A stretch of DNA of 60,000 nucleotides from Nymphaea colorata. Its lineage: Eukaryota; Streptophyta; Magnoliopsida; Nymphaeales; Nymphaeaceae. The notes under the pieces were generated by a model, which saw nothing but the letters and a program-made list of their open reading frames with translations, was not told the origin of the DNA and searched no databases. This document shows, in pieces, positions 49,501 through 58,800 of this stretch. The DNA is taken from the NCBI RefSeq assembly GCF_008831285.2, contig NC_045144.1, positions 19,857,716-19,917,715 on the forward strand, given 5' to 3'. Numbering within the stretch: the stretch's first letter is position 1; each line of letters opens with the position of its first letter. Made by a program: the position numbers and the translations under genes.

Positions 49501-50969
49501 AGAACATATCTATTATTAAAAACATACCCAAGATTTTTGTGGCTAGTTGAAAAGATTCATGAATTTCTTTCTGTCAGTTCAGCTGTTAAGTTGATAAAGT
49601 TACAATTTTGCACTTAAATTGGACACAAGAAAGTTACATGCCTAACTCTTTGAGTGCTTCTAGATTTGTCTTAACCTAATCTTTTATAGCACCATTAAAA
49701 ATTCATTCATTTAAAGAATTTTGACATCTTTAAAGAAAAAAATTAATCATAGTTAAACATGCATAGTACTTTTGGGTATGGTTTATCCTTCAATGCAACT
49801 GCACACTGATAAACATGAAAATAACTATTAAACATGAAATAGTTTTATCTTGAGCATCTTTTCCACAGTTAGCTGATTGATCAAATTGGACTAATGACAA
49901 TTGGCAAAAGGGTGTTTTTGATTGACGGTGATAGGCAATATAAAGGAATTGTAGTGCTTGCATAATTGTTTGTGCTCTGGGTTGTTTTTCAATTTCATAG
50001 TATAAGATGCAAAATGCATAGTTTTTTATACTGAAACTTGCAGTTATCTCTTTGGATGGTACAGGCTTCCAAATTATGTATTTTGACTTTATTATTTAGT
50101 TAATTGTTTCATTAACCTTGATTTTGTGTACTTGCTGAACTAGATATTGGACAGCCACTCAACAGCTTGCGCATCACACTATAAATGGATGCAACTTAAA
50201 TCCTGGTGATTTGCTAGGAACTGGGACTATCAGCGGCCCTGTATGTTCTAACGTCTAAGTTTTCTGGATGGCTTATAATTTATCAATCAATGTACTCTAT
50301 AGTTTAAATGACGTTCTAGCTCCAGTTTAAAGAAAAAAAATCTTAGGAAGTTTGATTTTGTCACCAGGATCCAGAATCTCTTGGTTGTATGCTGGAGCTC
50401 ACTTGGAACGGTCAAAAGCCACTTACCCTACAAAATGGCTCAACTAGGAGTTTTTTGGAAGATGGGGATGAAGTAACTTTGACAGGATACTGTCAGGTAG
50501 TGCACTTGAAATATTTAGAATTTTCATCAAATTTTGTAGTTGGTCCTTGATTAACTTAAAGGTGCACTTTCTTGCCAAAAACATCAATCTTTTTCAGTAA
50601 TTGTCGATTGATGAATTTTAAGATCACAAATTCTTTACAGTATTTGTTTGTCATGGAACTTTTGTATTCATGTTCTAAAGTACTAGCTTGGATGTAAGTC
50701 ATTTTTCTCACTGCACAGTTTTCCTTTTCCTGTGTTGCTGTAGTTCCTCTCTTTTGCGCCCTGCATCCATTACTGTTACTTGAAATTAGATGTTTCTTTT
50801 TTCTGCATGTGGAAACCATGTTAGTGTAAAACACAAAAGTGCAGCTTTTGGAGTTACGTATCACAGAATTCTTTTCAGAGTAATACATCAATTTTTATTG
50901 ATGCAGGGTGAAGGCTACAGGGTAGGCTTTGGTGAATGTTCTGGGAGGATTCTACCAGCACCCAAATGA
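28540..50969 (+). CDS. FAH: Fumarylacetoacetase, 14 exons, 420 aa
   Basis: FAH splits fumarylacetoacetate to fumarate and acetoacetate, the last step of tyrosine breakdown. Exons: 28540-28740, 29750-29828, 31497-31555, 33256-33380, 33526-33600, 33845-33920, 34835-34934, 35015-35074, 35188-35258, 41958-42020, 42136-42200, 50144-50240, 50368-50496, 50907-50969. All introns are GT-AG, phases agree, and the frame is 1263 bases ending in TGA. Family landmarks: GDYTDFF with Asp129 and His136 (counterparts of mammalian Asp126 and catalytic His133), FELEM with Glu202 and Glu204, NDWSARD with Asp236, GKSFGTTISPW, and [12 protein letters not shown] near the C-terminus. The length equals the usual plant enzyme (about 420 aa). 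Introns 9 and 11 (6.7 and 7.9 kb) hold retroelements. The upstream ATG kept in copy A has decayed to TTG, so the start is 28540. Confidence 0.96.
31411..31474. repeat. Two-copy 32 bp tandem repeat before FAH exon 3
   Basis: CTGGGTTTCCTTCATAATTG and its continuation TGATAAACTTAT occur twice in a row, 22 bases before the exon 3 acceptor at 31496. This duplicates the pyrimidine-rich and branch-point neighbourhood. Confidence 0.9.
31698..31786. repeat. Direct repeat of a TGGTATCAGAG-led 29-mer
   Basis: TGGTATCAGAGATGAGTTGC followed by ATAATACAT occurs at 31698-31726 and 31758-31786 in FAH intron 3. The first 11 bases equal the usual plant retroelement primer-binding site for initiator tRNA-Met, so these may be fragments of an old LTR element. 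Confidence 0.6.
33066..33125. repeat. Perfect 60-base palindrome in FAH intron 3
   Basis: TTGCATACACAC at the left and GTGTGTATGCAA at the right are the ends of a 60-base sequence that is exactly its own reverse complement: a CA run, CTCTTTTATAT, then the mirror. It would form a perfect 30 bp stem in RNA or a cruciform in DNA. Confidence 0.97.
36019..36267 (-). repeat. 3' LTR of the copia element
   Basis: 249 bp, the left copy on the plus strand. It is preceded (in element orientation) by the polypurine tract TTGAGGGGGAG at 36268-36278. Confidence 0.96.
36262..39276 (-). CDS. Copia pol: integrase, reverse transcriptase, RNase H
   Basis: This is a long frame of about 1000 codons. In order it has a pre-integrase segment (ASDGLYRL), a zinc-binding region (HERFGHL, later CDVCQFAKH), an integrase core (HSDVWGP, then TFRSDNARE and NGVAERKNR), a reverse transcriptase with [12 protein letters not shown] and the catalytic YVDDMIVTG, and RNase H with GYSDADWAG and the terminal CDNKSAI and KHVEID motifs. 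All the usual catalytic motifs are present and uninterrupted. It overlaps the gag-protease frame by about 50 bases in another frame. The stop lies in the first bases of the 3' LTR. Confidence 0.93.
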   Translation of the reverse strand: MNLYSTGKRIGIGLASDGLYRLPIRVATALLTAIRKTDKRREDCLQSFMYWHERFGHLPFGILKHLFPDLCSSFDVSSISCDVCQFAKHVRASYPLSSSCTNEAFSLIHSDVWGPSGIHTRQGFQYFITFIDDFSRATFIYLLKDRSEVPRIIETFILLVHTQYGANVKTFRSDNAREYMCRPVEEFLRQRGIVHETSCSYTPPQNGVAERKNRQLLNVTRALLFQRNLPKHYWGDAVLTSAYLINRMPSRVLNGRTPHSLLPGSRPPFPLPPRVFGCVCFIHDHSPNVKKLDPRSIKGVFVGYSPTQKGYKCIDPITGRAYVTRDVTFLEHASYFGANPLQGEQSVGREEYSQRQELQFIDFLDYKKTESLNTVDVPEKEERGDNSIEKEGPQLFGQFYSRRGTRTEVMTCDARSTFNPNATPSLDEPSPTEETVETHDEVEKKNDDLPIALRKGVRSCTQHPIGNFVSYSRLGKDYKCFVSTLSLAVIPRTVAEAQSDSKWADAMKEEIDALRRNLTWEVVKIPEAAHLVGSKWVYTIKYKPDGSVERYKARLVAKGFSQKYGIDYLETFAPVAKMKTVRVVISLAVMKEWKMYQLDVKNAFLNGDLEEEVYMHMPPGYEEPEMCCKLKKALYGLKQSPRAWFERLRRVMIRHGYKQGNGDHTLFVKKKESKVTLLLVYVDDMIVTGDDEEEIIKLKGLLATEFDLKDLGKLRYFLGMEVARSSTGLVLNQRKYTLDLLEETGKLGCRPTPTPFDTGHKLSLRDGEPLCEEDKGRYQRLVGKLIYLTLTRPDITFAVNVLSQFMHAPTDAHLKAVDRVLCYLKKNPGKGLLYVKQETVEIEGYSDADWAGCGDTRRSTTGYCVYLGGNLVVWRSKRQDVCSRSSAEAEYRAVAMGVSELLWLKILLTDIGIEIEGPMKMYCDNKSAINLANNPVLHDRTKHVEIDRHFIRERIDAKELILPYMKSEDQTADVLTKALPSASFERNVSKLGMFDMYAQLEGEC
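36268..36278 (-). other. Polypurine tract of the copia element
   Basis: The minus strand reads TTGAGGGGGAG directly before the 3' LTR. This is the expected primer site for plus-strand DNA synthesis. Confidence 0.8.
39227..40555 (-). CDS. Copia gag and protease
   Basis: The frame starts at ATG 40555. The N-terminal half is a copia-type gag ([20 protein letters not shown]). A zinc knuckle [14 protein letters not shown] follows near residue 260, and the aspartic protease site VDSGATHHM near residue 350. The frame then runs into a stop at 39227, while the pre-integrase region continues in a different frame. Most copia elements have one gag-pol frame, and some 10 residues usual at this point seem missing. 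A small out-of-frame deletion is therefore likely, although programmed frameshifting is possible. Confidence 0.9.
   Translation of the reverse strand: MAASSSSTVNTNPTEIGAFRTENVPMQVITLRLTKDNYFSWSPAMTMGIAGRGRMAYIDGSNPEPARTSDVWHTWFLEDNQVKTWIVNSVSADIQPLILQKKTARDMWVVLEQMYGQKKTAIRTYQVMKTVYGIRQGTSSVAEYYGALKAKWEELDYHSDIPWHCPHDQALYVAHEWENRVFLFLAGLNDEFEGVRSQILNSGEVSSIEDVYSCVEAEEQRRLVTKEGKRELVPYNERSALVSRGPGGPSRSLRRCTHCKKTGHTVDYCWDLHPEKKGNRGRSLTGRTPVSEVQASSGEKVSISADQLRELRAYLGRLDVNKTETSEGTTANHALAAIGNQGNSSVGEWIVDSGATHHMTGNPKLFHEYKLSSGRERVSLADGSSTCVAGEGTLSLLDKFHVQGALHVPQFPLNLLSVSRLTKELNCELIFNREEDWDWFSF
40556..41182 (-). other. GC-rich copia leader
   Basis: The untranslated leader between primer-binding site and gag is unusually GC-rich. 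It is made of repeated GCGTCGGGCACGG and GGGCGTCGCTGGGC words around 40860-41110. The open frames seen here follow from the base composition and show no domain. Confidence 0.6.
41183..41194 (-). other. Primer-binding site of the copia element
   Basis: TGGTATCAGAGC on the minus strand directly follows the 5' LTR and is complementary to the 3' end of plant initiator tRNA-Met. Confidence 0.93.
41195..41443 (-). repeat. 5' LTR of the copia element
   Basis: 249 bp, two differences from the 3' LTR. It contains a GAGAGAGAG stretch and the word GTTTTCCACGT common in copia leaders. Confidence 0.96.
42780..43015 (+). repeat. GGTGCAGGTGCGG-type minisatellite with CA/TA tail
   Basis: Degenerate repeats of GGGTGCAGGTGTGG-like words are followed by alternating CA, TATG and TATA. 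The same word family occurs in reverse at 9900-9980 in TRZ2 intron 7. This is probably a dispersed repeat family. Confidence 0.45.
43311..43560. repeat. 30 bp tandem array, 8 copies
   Basis: The unit is TTGACATCCAAATTCAATTA plus CAAATGTCAT. Eight near-identical copies occur here, against three in the right arm (about 49221-49313). The unit is a multiple of three without stops, so spurious frames appear on both strands. Confidence 0.97.
43756..43764 (+). promoter_or_regulatory. TATA box of the palindromic element, left arm
   Basis: CTCTATATAAGCC lies inside the LTR-like region. The right arm has the mirror copy at about 48103-48111. Both would fire inward toward gag, that is, from opposite strands. 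Confidence 0.5.
44149..46218 (+). pseudogene. Broken gag-protease, left arm and centre
   Basis: The start is ATG 44149 ([11 protein letters not shown]), then an acidic and lysine-rich segment. The frame shifts near 44545 and again near 44690 before the gag core ([17 protein letters not shown], later [16 protein letters not shown]). A stop at 45287-45289 ends this part. A frame from 45367 continues with a zinc-knuckle-like [14 protein letters not shown] and the protease site [12 protein letters not shown] at about 45944-45979. Its last 20 or so codons come from the edge of the inverted right arm. The domains fit a Ty3/gypsy gag-protease. With these breaks it cannot make an intact polyprotein. 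Confidence 0.85.
46148..47876 (-). pseudogene. Broken gag, right arm
   Basis: This is the mirror of the left-arm gag, read on the minus strand from ATG 47876. It has the same two frame breaks (near 47480 and 47335). It then keeps a frame through the [14 protein letters not shown] knuckle and ends before the protease. The first 400-700 bases are almost identical to the left arm: one residue difference in 140 in the first frame and none in 98 in the next. The later part differs at roughly a fifth of residues. Confidence 0.85.
48140..49090. other. Extra 950 bp of the right arm
   Basis: This stretch has no counterpart in the left arm, where the flanking words lie within about 50 bp of each other (43675-43735) around one stray copy of the 30 bp unit. 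It has no coding capacity and contains many TTTGGTCAAAGT-type words. It is most likely part of a long LTR that was deleted from the left arm. Confidence 0.55.
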
Positions 50970-53772
50970 GAAAATAAATCTCGAACTTTTTGTGAACATT
51001 CTGTTGGATTCTGATACTGATCAGTCTTGAGAGTGAATTATCATGTGCATGAAATCTTATACCTATCCTAAATTTCAATGCTAATGATATCTGATATTTG
51101 GAGGTAGCTATTTTACTGGAGCAATAGTCATTATTCACCATTAATGCCTTCGATCTGGCTTTGGGGCCTGACTGTCCATGTATGGAATTTGAATTCCTGA
51201 CATAGTTGTAGAATTGCAAGTTTTAGATTAGCATGGATGGTGACCAGATAGTCCGTACTTTTCACCCTTTTAGTGAACTTCTTTAATGTGAACGGCACAT
51301 ACAATTTTTATAAGCTTTGTGCTATTGATGATCTGCTCAGCTTAGCTGGAACTCGGGAGTATAATTCTTGTGATGATCTGATTTCCCAGCTGGCTCGAAA
51401 GGTCTGTATGTATGTGGGAGGGGATGTGTGCTACTTAATATTGCAAAAGTTCCTGTTATATTAAGGTATTAGGCATCCTTTTAGAACTTATCACACCTTG
51501 TCCATGTCATGCTACTAAAGGTTTGAGGTTTGAAGGTCATTAACAATTTCAACACATCGTTTCGACGTTCCATTTTCTGCCGGCTATTTTTGGTTTTCTG
51601 GCGATAAGTTTCTCATGGAAATTTTCATTGCATTTAGGCATCCCTACTAGCTTAAATGTAAGCTACAAACGCTGCTATTAAATGTTCCAGTTTGAATATC
51701 TTATTCACGCTGGCTGCTTTTCATTTCAAAGTAACTTGATGTCCCAGATTTCAACTGCTGTTGATCTAACAGCATTCTCCTATAGATGTTGTTTTTACCT
51801 GTCCTGCCACTGAAACTGGATGTGGTCCAGCAGTCGATGGTTTCATGTCTTCATGATGTACCATTTTGCCTGTCACATGCTAGCACAACCCAGATGAACT
51901 CCATGAGGACACAAGTCCCAGCGACGACAACCAAAATGGAACCATTTAGGCTTCTCTTACCTTGCTTCTGTTCATGGCCAGCTTGATTTATCCGTCTGTC
52001 TTGATCACTTCTGCACCTCAATAAACACTTCTAGGGCTGCTTCCTTGTTCTTTAATGGGCCTGCTGGTGTCATGGCTAAAGGGGTAATCAGTGTCATTGC
52101 CTACATGACTTGGGCTTGCGTCAGGTTTCATGTATGTATTTGTTTCTGATCCAAAAGTTGGAAATGGTTGCAGATGTGTGTCGGGTAGATTCAATCTCCC
52201 AAGGTGTAATGCAACGCTGTGACGTGCAGAAAACATAGAGCTGTTTTCAAATGAAGGGCTAGGTTGGTAAACATGTGGTCCGTTAAAAAAAAAATATCTC
52301 ATTTGTGAAGGCAGAAAAAAATAGAAGAGAAGTCGATCGCTGCTAGTTTTTTGCCTCTGCTTTCTACTCTTGGTTGTTTAATGCTGCTTTTTCATATGGA
52401 TAACTGCTCATTCTGTTGCAAAAACAGCATTTTCTCTTTCTTGCACGATAGGAACTAGAAGTCCTACGGAATATGTACACAATAAAAACTCAACCCAAAT
52501 CAGATTCATTTGCACTGCCAAGAAAAGCAAATGTTTCCTCCCCTCCTGAGTCATGCCTTTACAAGCAACAGACCATTTGTTTTGGCCGACCACCATCACA
52601 CGAGAGAGGAGAGAGAAAGCAGCGTGTTTAACCCAATGTTATTAGCATTGTGTTTGGAATCGAATTGCCCAAGTTACCAATTCAGTGCATTGACTGATTC
52701 ACGGTGATTTAGTTCGATTCTGTATGAGCAAAAATATTTCTCTCTCTCTCTCTCTCTCTATTATATATATATATTTAAAAATGGTAGGTGGTAATCCTGA
52801 ATCAGCCATTGAATGGGCCACTGATGCGGCTTTGAGTTGGCCGATTCCGTTTATATTGGTCCGACCGACCCTAATTCTCAGTTGTTACTTTTACTTTAAA
52901 ACAATATTTTTTTAAAGTGGAGGTCCGAGAGCGATGTCGCCTTCAAACTGTTTGTGGGTGCCGAGAACAGCGTCGATGGAAACCCCAAAGCGAGACAAAG
53001 AGAGAAAGAAAGAGAAGGCCGAAGAGAGTGAGAAAGCCAGAGAGACGACCAGGGGATTGAAGCAGCAGCAGCGCGAACCATGAGGCAGCAGCAAGAGCAA
53101 GACGCGAGAGGCAGCGGCAGGAGGAAGACACGAGCCCTAACAGGCAAAAGAAAAAAACCTGGAAGTATGTTTCCACTCCTCGGTGGAAACATGTTTTCAG
53201 AAATATTTTTTTGAAAACGGATTTAACGGTCATTAAAAAAATTTCGCGTTTGATGAAATCTAAAATTTTTTAAAATTTCGATTTTACAGGATTTTTTCTG
53301 CCCGTCAAACGGGCCCTTGAGTAGTCTCAGCTAAGGCTTTCTCATGTTAATAATAATAATATTAGCAGGATTGTGCATGTTATATTCCTGAATAGTCTAT
53401 ATAAATATTTTTATAGCAATGATCTACCTGTCAAACGCCTCTCGCTTTGACTGGGTAATTTTCCAATTTCCTGCCCCTAATCTTAAGGAAAATATTCACG
53501 TCTATAATATAGGCCACAAATTCTACGGCAGGTAAAAGATACCGACATGTGCCCATATCAAGCTCTGTAGAAATATATATCAAATGTAGTAAAACATAGT
53601 TATTTTGCCATTTTATTAATTTAAACGAACAAGTCTTCGAGCATATTGCTAGAGGTAGCCTTCGTCCCGCTGCTGTAGTTTGTAACAAATAATCCAGACA
53701 AATAATTAGTGGTTTGGCAACAGAACACATTTGTAAATACAAAATGATTAATAAAAAACTTGAATCTATCTA
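50970..53772. other. FAH 3' flank and intergenic DNA, no gene seen
   Basis: An AATAAA lies 4 bases after the FAH stop (50973-50978). Beyond it are short frames without domains, a TC/TA microsatellite at 52739-52775, and at 53270-53325 a piece ending CCCGTCAAACGGGCCC that resembles a MITE end. Confidence 0.5.
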
Positions 53773-54156
53773 TAAGCCTGTACACAAGCCGAGTCAAGCC
53801 CGAGCTTGGCCAGTTCCAGCTTGACTCGGCTGACTCGGTTCAAAAGCTTGAAATCGATTCGATTATACAAATCGAGCTTGAATTCAACTTGTTTAACCCA
53901 TTTAACTCATTTAACTTGTGTAAACATAAAGTCGTTTTAACTCGTGTAACTTGTGAAGCCGGTTTTGACATTTTTATATAGAGTACCGTTTTGAGAGTAA
54001 AGTAAACTATAAACGAATCGAATTCTTAAAACTTTCAAGTATTTTTGTAACCATGAACTTGGCTTGTTTATAAATTAGTTGAGCACGAGCTAAATTTTTT
54101 TGAGCGAGTTCGAGCCGAGTGAGAGTTGGCTCGACTCGACTCGTTGTGCAGCCCTA
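53773..54156. mobile_element. hAT-type MITE, third family member
   Basis: The left end TAAGCCTGTACACAAG is a decayed form of TAGGGCTGCACACGAG, and the right end TTGTGCAGCCCTA is intact. The target duplication is TCTATCTA (53765-53772) and TCTACCTA (54157-54164). The interior shares the GACTCG and GTTTAACTC words of the copies at 15818 and 26841. Confidence 0.8.
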
Positions 54157-54164
54157 TCTACCTA

Positions 54165-55436
54165 ATCTTTAAAACAAAGTTATGTAATAGTTATAATAAG
54201 AGTATTTATGCTACCAAATAACCGTTAAATCTTTCTCTTTTGCTACCAATTGTTTGAAAACAAAATCCTAAAAAGTATTTGCGCGTAACAATCTTGACTG
54301 ACGCCATCTAGCCAATTGCTCAATGTGCCTAGTATACTTCTAAGAAGCCTAGCCCCATTTTGCCAAGGAAAAATATCAATTTCAGCTGAGCCATTTACCT
54401 TTAACGTTTAAAAATGATCACCTTTTGGATGTTTTCTAATAAGTGGCAATAAATTTTAATGACTTAAAAAGTGAAAAAAAATCTTAACTAAAGCATTGAA
54501 AATGTAATCTACCAACAGAGAAATTAGGAAATGCAAGTAGAAACTTCTGTTTCAAGCTATGTACCTAAAATGCCACAGCCGTTACTATTCTTTTTATTTC
54601 AAATCAATTCAGATATCATAAAAACTTTTTTTTTTTGCATTCAAGTCAAAATATTTTAAGATAATATTTGGTAACATATCGTTGAGATCGAGTTCAATCT
54701 TTTTTCTCATTGTGAATCTACCTCAACACACTTGTAATCTTAGTGTTTTTGGTAGTGTTTTTGGTAGCAGTGAGTATCCTATGAATCTACCTCAAAGATT
54801 AAGAAGTAATGTTTCATGAATCTGTCAAATGTCTAGATCTGATTCATTCAATAGTCATTAAAAGTCTTTACTATCAAATTACCTCTTAAAAACCCATTTA
54901 GTGAATGAAACAACATAACTGTTTTATAAATCAACTCTAAAAATCAAGTAGATTCATGAAATAATTTGTTTTCTTGCCATTTTAGTTTTAAAAAGTCAAA
55001 CTTCCTCTGATAAGAACTTTCCTATACTCAAATCAAGCATGATAAGTTCATCTGTTATCGAAAATCCATGGCTTAAATGTATGAGGGCTTAAATGAAAAT
55101 AACCACGGCTTAACGTAGAACTATAAGGCTTTTCCCAAAATTATTACAAAAGCATGTCCTTCCGACTGAAAAATTCCTCGAAATATCTAAATGGCACCCA
55201 AAGAAATAAAAAATTCTCATAAGGGGCCCAAGAAAAAGTCGAGTGTGCGTGGCTCTCGTCGTGCTTTTCACGCAATCTCTTCCTCCAAATTGAGGGAGGG
55301 AAAGAGGGAGGAAGAGAGTGCCAGAGAGGAGAGGGAGAAGCGGCGGGGAGCGGAGTCCCGGAGAAGGAGAGGAAGAAGCAGAAAGAAGGGAAGGGAGGAC
55401 TGGTGGTGGTCGTGGTTTCTGTGCGGTTAGGGAAGG
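54165..55436. other. Intergenic DNA and eIF1A upstream region
   Basis: AT-rich up to about 55180, then GA-rich DNA (GAGGGAGGGAAAGAGGGAGG) that probably holds the eIF1A leader. No clear TATA box was found. Confidence 0.45.
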
Positions 55437-55874
55437 ATGCCGAAGAACAAGGGAAAGGGAGGTAAGAACAGGAAGAGGGGAAAGAACGAGGCGGACGACG
55501 AGAAGAGAGAGCTGGTGTTCAAGGAGGACGGGCAGGAATACGCGCAGGTGCTTCGGATGCTCGGGAACGGGCGGTGCGAGGCGATGTGCATCGACGGGAC
55601 CAAGCGGCTCTGCCACATCAGGGGAAAGATGCACAAGAAGGTGTGGATCGCCGCCGGGGACATCATCCTCGTCGGGCTGCGCGATTACCAGGACGACAAG
55701 GCCGACGTCATTCTCAAGTACATGCCCGACGAGGCCAGGCTCCTCAAGGCCTACGGTGAGCTTCCGGAGAACACCCGCCTCAACGAGGGCATCACCGGCG
55801 GCCTTGACGACGAGGACGAGGGTGGCGCCGACGACTATATCGAGTTCGAGGATGAGGATATCGATAAGATCTAA
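55437..55874 (+). CDS. Translation initiation factor eIF1A, 145 aa, single exon
   Basis: eIF1A binds the 40S subunit, promotes scanning and start-codon choice, and helps eIF5B join the 60S subunit. The protein shows the three-part build of the family. There is a basic Gly/Lys/Arg N-terminal tail (residues 1-20), an OB-fold domain at about 25-100 ([39 protein letters not shown]), and an acidic C-terminal tail ending DIDKI, the region that contacts eIF5B. The length matches plant eIF1A (about 145 aa). The context AAGGATGC suits plant initiation. No intron interrupts the frame. It is GC-rich compared with its surroundings, as is usual for this conserved housekeeping gene. Confidence 0.97.
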   Translation: MPKNKGKGGKNRKRGKNEADDEKRELVFKEDGQEYAQVLRMLGNGRCEAMCIDGTKRLCHIRGKMHKKVWIAAGDIILVGLRDYQDDKADVILKYMPDEARLLKAYGELPENTRLNEGITGGLDDEDEGGADDYIEFEDEDIDKI

Positions 55875-58800
55875 GATTAGGGTTTGTTTTCGTCTCTCTT
55901 TCTTTCTCTGGATATTATAATATTTTGTATGGTTGTTGTGGCTGACCTTTTTCGTTCCACTTGTTATTTTTCAGCTTCATTTTCGTTCTATTAGGGGAAA
56001 AAAAATTAGGGTTCCTGGTTCCATCATCATTTCTAACTAATGTTTATTTCGCAGCTTCTTCGTTTGAAGGTTGTTACTTGATTCTTTTAAAGTTCGGGTA
56101 GTGATAGGTTGGCCTTCTTCCGAAATTTGGTCTGGAAGGATGCGAAATTAGGGTTTTTATCGGCTTCCCTTTGTCTGGGTAGACGCTTTCATTTATTATC
56201 GATTGTTGTTGTATTTGCGGCTGCTCCATTCTAAGGTTGTTCTGACTGGTTCTTGTGAGGTAGTTTATGGATGGGTTTGTGCTTCTTCGGGATCTGGTTT
56301 TGCAGCATATAGGAATTAGATGCTTTATTTGCTTCACTTTGTTTGGGTGAGCTGTTTTGGTAAAATGGTTATTGCTTTCGTTTGCTTTCCTTTCTCAATT
56401 CGATGCTTGAACCTTTCATTGGATTTCTTTTGGATTCATATGCTAGGATTATAGTTCTTTTCCACGGTTTTAATGGGAAGAAACTGGTGTCAGGATGTCT
56501 CCAGTACTAACATGTTATGTGTTAAACAAAAGTTGTGCTTAAATGTTTCTCCATAACCATTTCAAATTCTTCATCTACCATTTTACAGGAAAGCTTAGCC
56601 ATCCATAACTCTTTTGCAGCTCTTATATAAATGCACGAGTTCATCATCATGTGAATTTCACTGATGATTCAGGATGGGGTGTGTGTGTGTGTGTGTGTCT
56701 GCAGTATCACATTTCTTCACAAGCCGTTGAGTTATTCTTGATAAGGCGCTGGCTTACTAATCAGTTTGCTATAATTCTTGAATTTCTGAATAATACTATT
56801 TAACTGCACCTTAATATCTACTGAGTAGGCAGGATAAGAAAAAGTAGCTTATTAATATCTGAGACGATTTGATTATCTGTGGAGACTAAGAACGTATAAA
56901 GGAAATAACACGCCTCTTTATTTTCCATTTTTTGGTTTGTGTGTCTGTGTCTCTGCTGATTGGGAGCAAATAATAGTTGGTAGTTTCAACATCTAAGGGA
57001 AATAACACGCCTCTTTATTTTCCACTTCTCATCATTTATTACAATGAATCGATGTTGAAGCAAAAGCTTTATGTTATTGGAGTTCAAAATTTATATTATA
57101 TGCCCTTCAGCTAACTTGGGCAATGGACGCCTTATGCCGTCATGTTATATGGTAGCAGTCACGCAGAATATCAGCCTTTTGAGAATTATACAGACTTGCT
57201 TCTTTTGGCATATTTTTTATGTGGAGCCCTGGCATGTTTTGAGTGGTCTATCAAGTCTTGTAATGGTGTTTCTTGACCTCAATGCCAGCTTCAACCTGAT
57301 GTCTCTGTGGCTGTGAAAGGTGCAGAGCTATGCTTCTTAAGAAGCATCTTTTTAGGACTGTAAGTTAGATGTGATGGAGAAACAAAAAATGGAAGACACG
57401 GAATATTATATTTCAAACCTATTGATGGTGTTCATTTTTGTCTGCTTTCACGGAGTCAGCCTGGGCTTCTTGTCATAAGTCATGTGGTGCAATGTGAATC
57501 TTATGCAGCCTTGATTGTTTTCCTTTCTGAGTCAAGGGGAATCACTGGCACGTTGGATGCCTGTTCTAATTTTCTGTGCCAAGTCAACTTCCTACAACAA
57601 CCTAGATTTCCAATATTTCAATTTTCAACTAACTTTGATGCTAGGTTTTTTTTTTTTTTTGCTTAGAAGAGGAAGATATTAGAAGTGTCGAATTACTCAT
57701 TAAATCATGCTGGACTCTGCAGAATGAATGTAGAATGAAGATGGCCCATTGCACCCCAGCTTTGGGTATTCCATGAGTTCTTGAGCTTACCATAAGAGAG
57801 GGTGACATTTGGGAAGAACTTTCTGAGTCCCTTTTTTTTTTTTGAAATCAAAACTCTGGATGCAGAGTAATATTAGGTCGTTTAGAGTTCCATTATATAA
57901 AAAATTAAATTCTTAGAATATAGATAAGATTTTCTATGTGTGACTATGTATGGCCTTTCGAATCAGCTTCAATTATTTCTTGGTTTTGTTTTTATTTAAA
58001 ACCATAATATCATCATTACGTGAGGTTTTTTCTAATCATATAAAGTGAATGTTTTTATGAAATTATTATGTGATACTGTATTTCAAATTTTGAGACTCAC
58101 AGTCCAGGACACCAAATAATAGATTTTGCTACTATTGGCTGACTTGTCTCCTTCTCTTCCTTCAAATTGGGTTGCACATGCACTTTAGCCTCTTTATGGC
58201 ATGTGCTACTGTAGCTACTAATTGCCTCTAGTTTTTGTTTCATTCATTATATTTATAAATTATAAGTCTCTGCCCACACCACATTCTCAATTTATTCATA
58301 TGGAGACCTTCTAATCATGGTGGTGTGCACATTTGTTTCTTTCTTATTTGAAGGTTATGTATTTACCAAGCTGTTGATATTTCTAAGTTTCTAAACAAGT
58401 TCAAGAAAAATTGGTGTTCTATCTCTAAAGGAAATACAATATGGAACAAATTTGAGAAGTTCATAAGGTAAGATTTAATTTTTGCTTGAGATGAACAAGT
58501 GCAAGGTCACTCAAGTCTGTTTGGTCCTAATCAATTTCTTTTATCAGCGTTTGTATTTGAGGATGGTCTGATTTCTCTTGCACCCTGTTCTGCTGGACAT
58601 GGCAAAAAATTGACCAATGAGATGTAGCCAATATGGGAACATGCTTATCCTTCTCCACCGCTCTAACACACAGAGAGATTGTAACACAGGAAAAGAATGA
58701 AAGATTTGTGACAGAATAATGATACTTTGTTTTGCATCAAAGTTTTTCTTCAAATATAAAGCAACCAAAGAGACTTGGATGTGATAGAACATCAGATTAC

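Noticed and set aside
52896-53233. Hydrophobic minus-strand frames of about 97 codons
   Set aside because: They come from a GA-rich plus strand read in reverse (Leu/Ser/Phe rich). They have no family match and end in MITE-like sequence.
55318-55920. 200-codon arginine- and serine-rich plus-strand frame
   Set aside because: It overlaps eIF1A in another frame; the eIF1A frame is a full family match.
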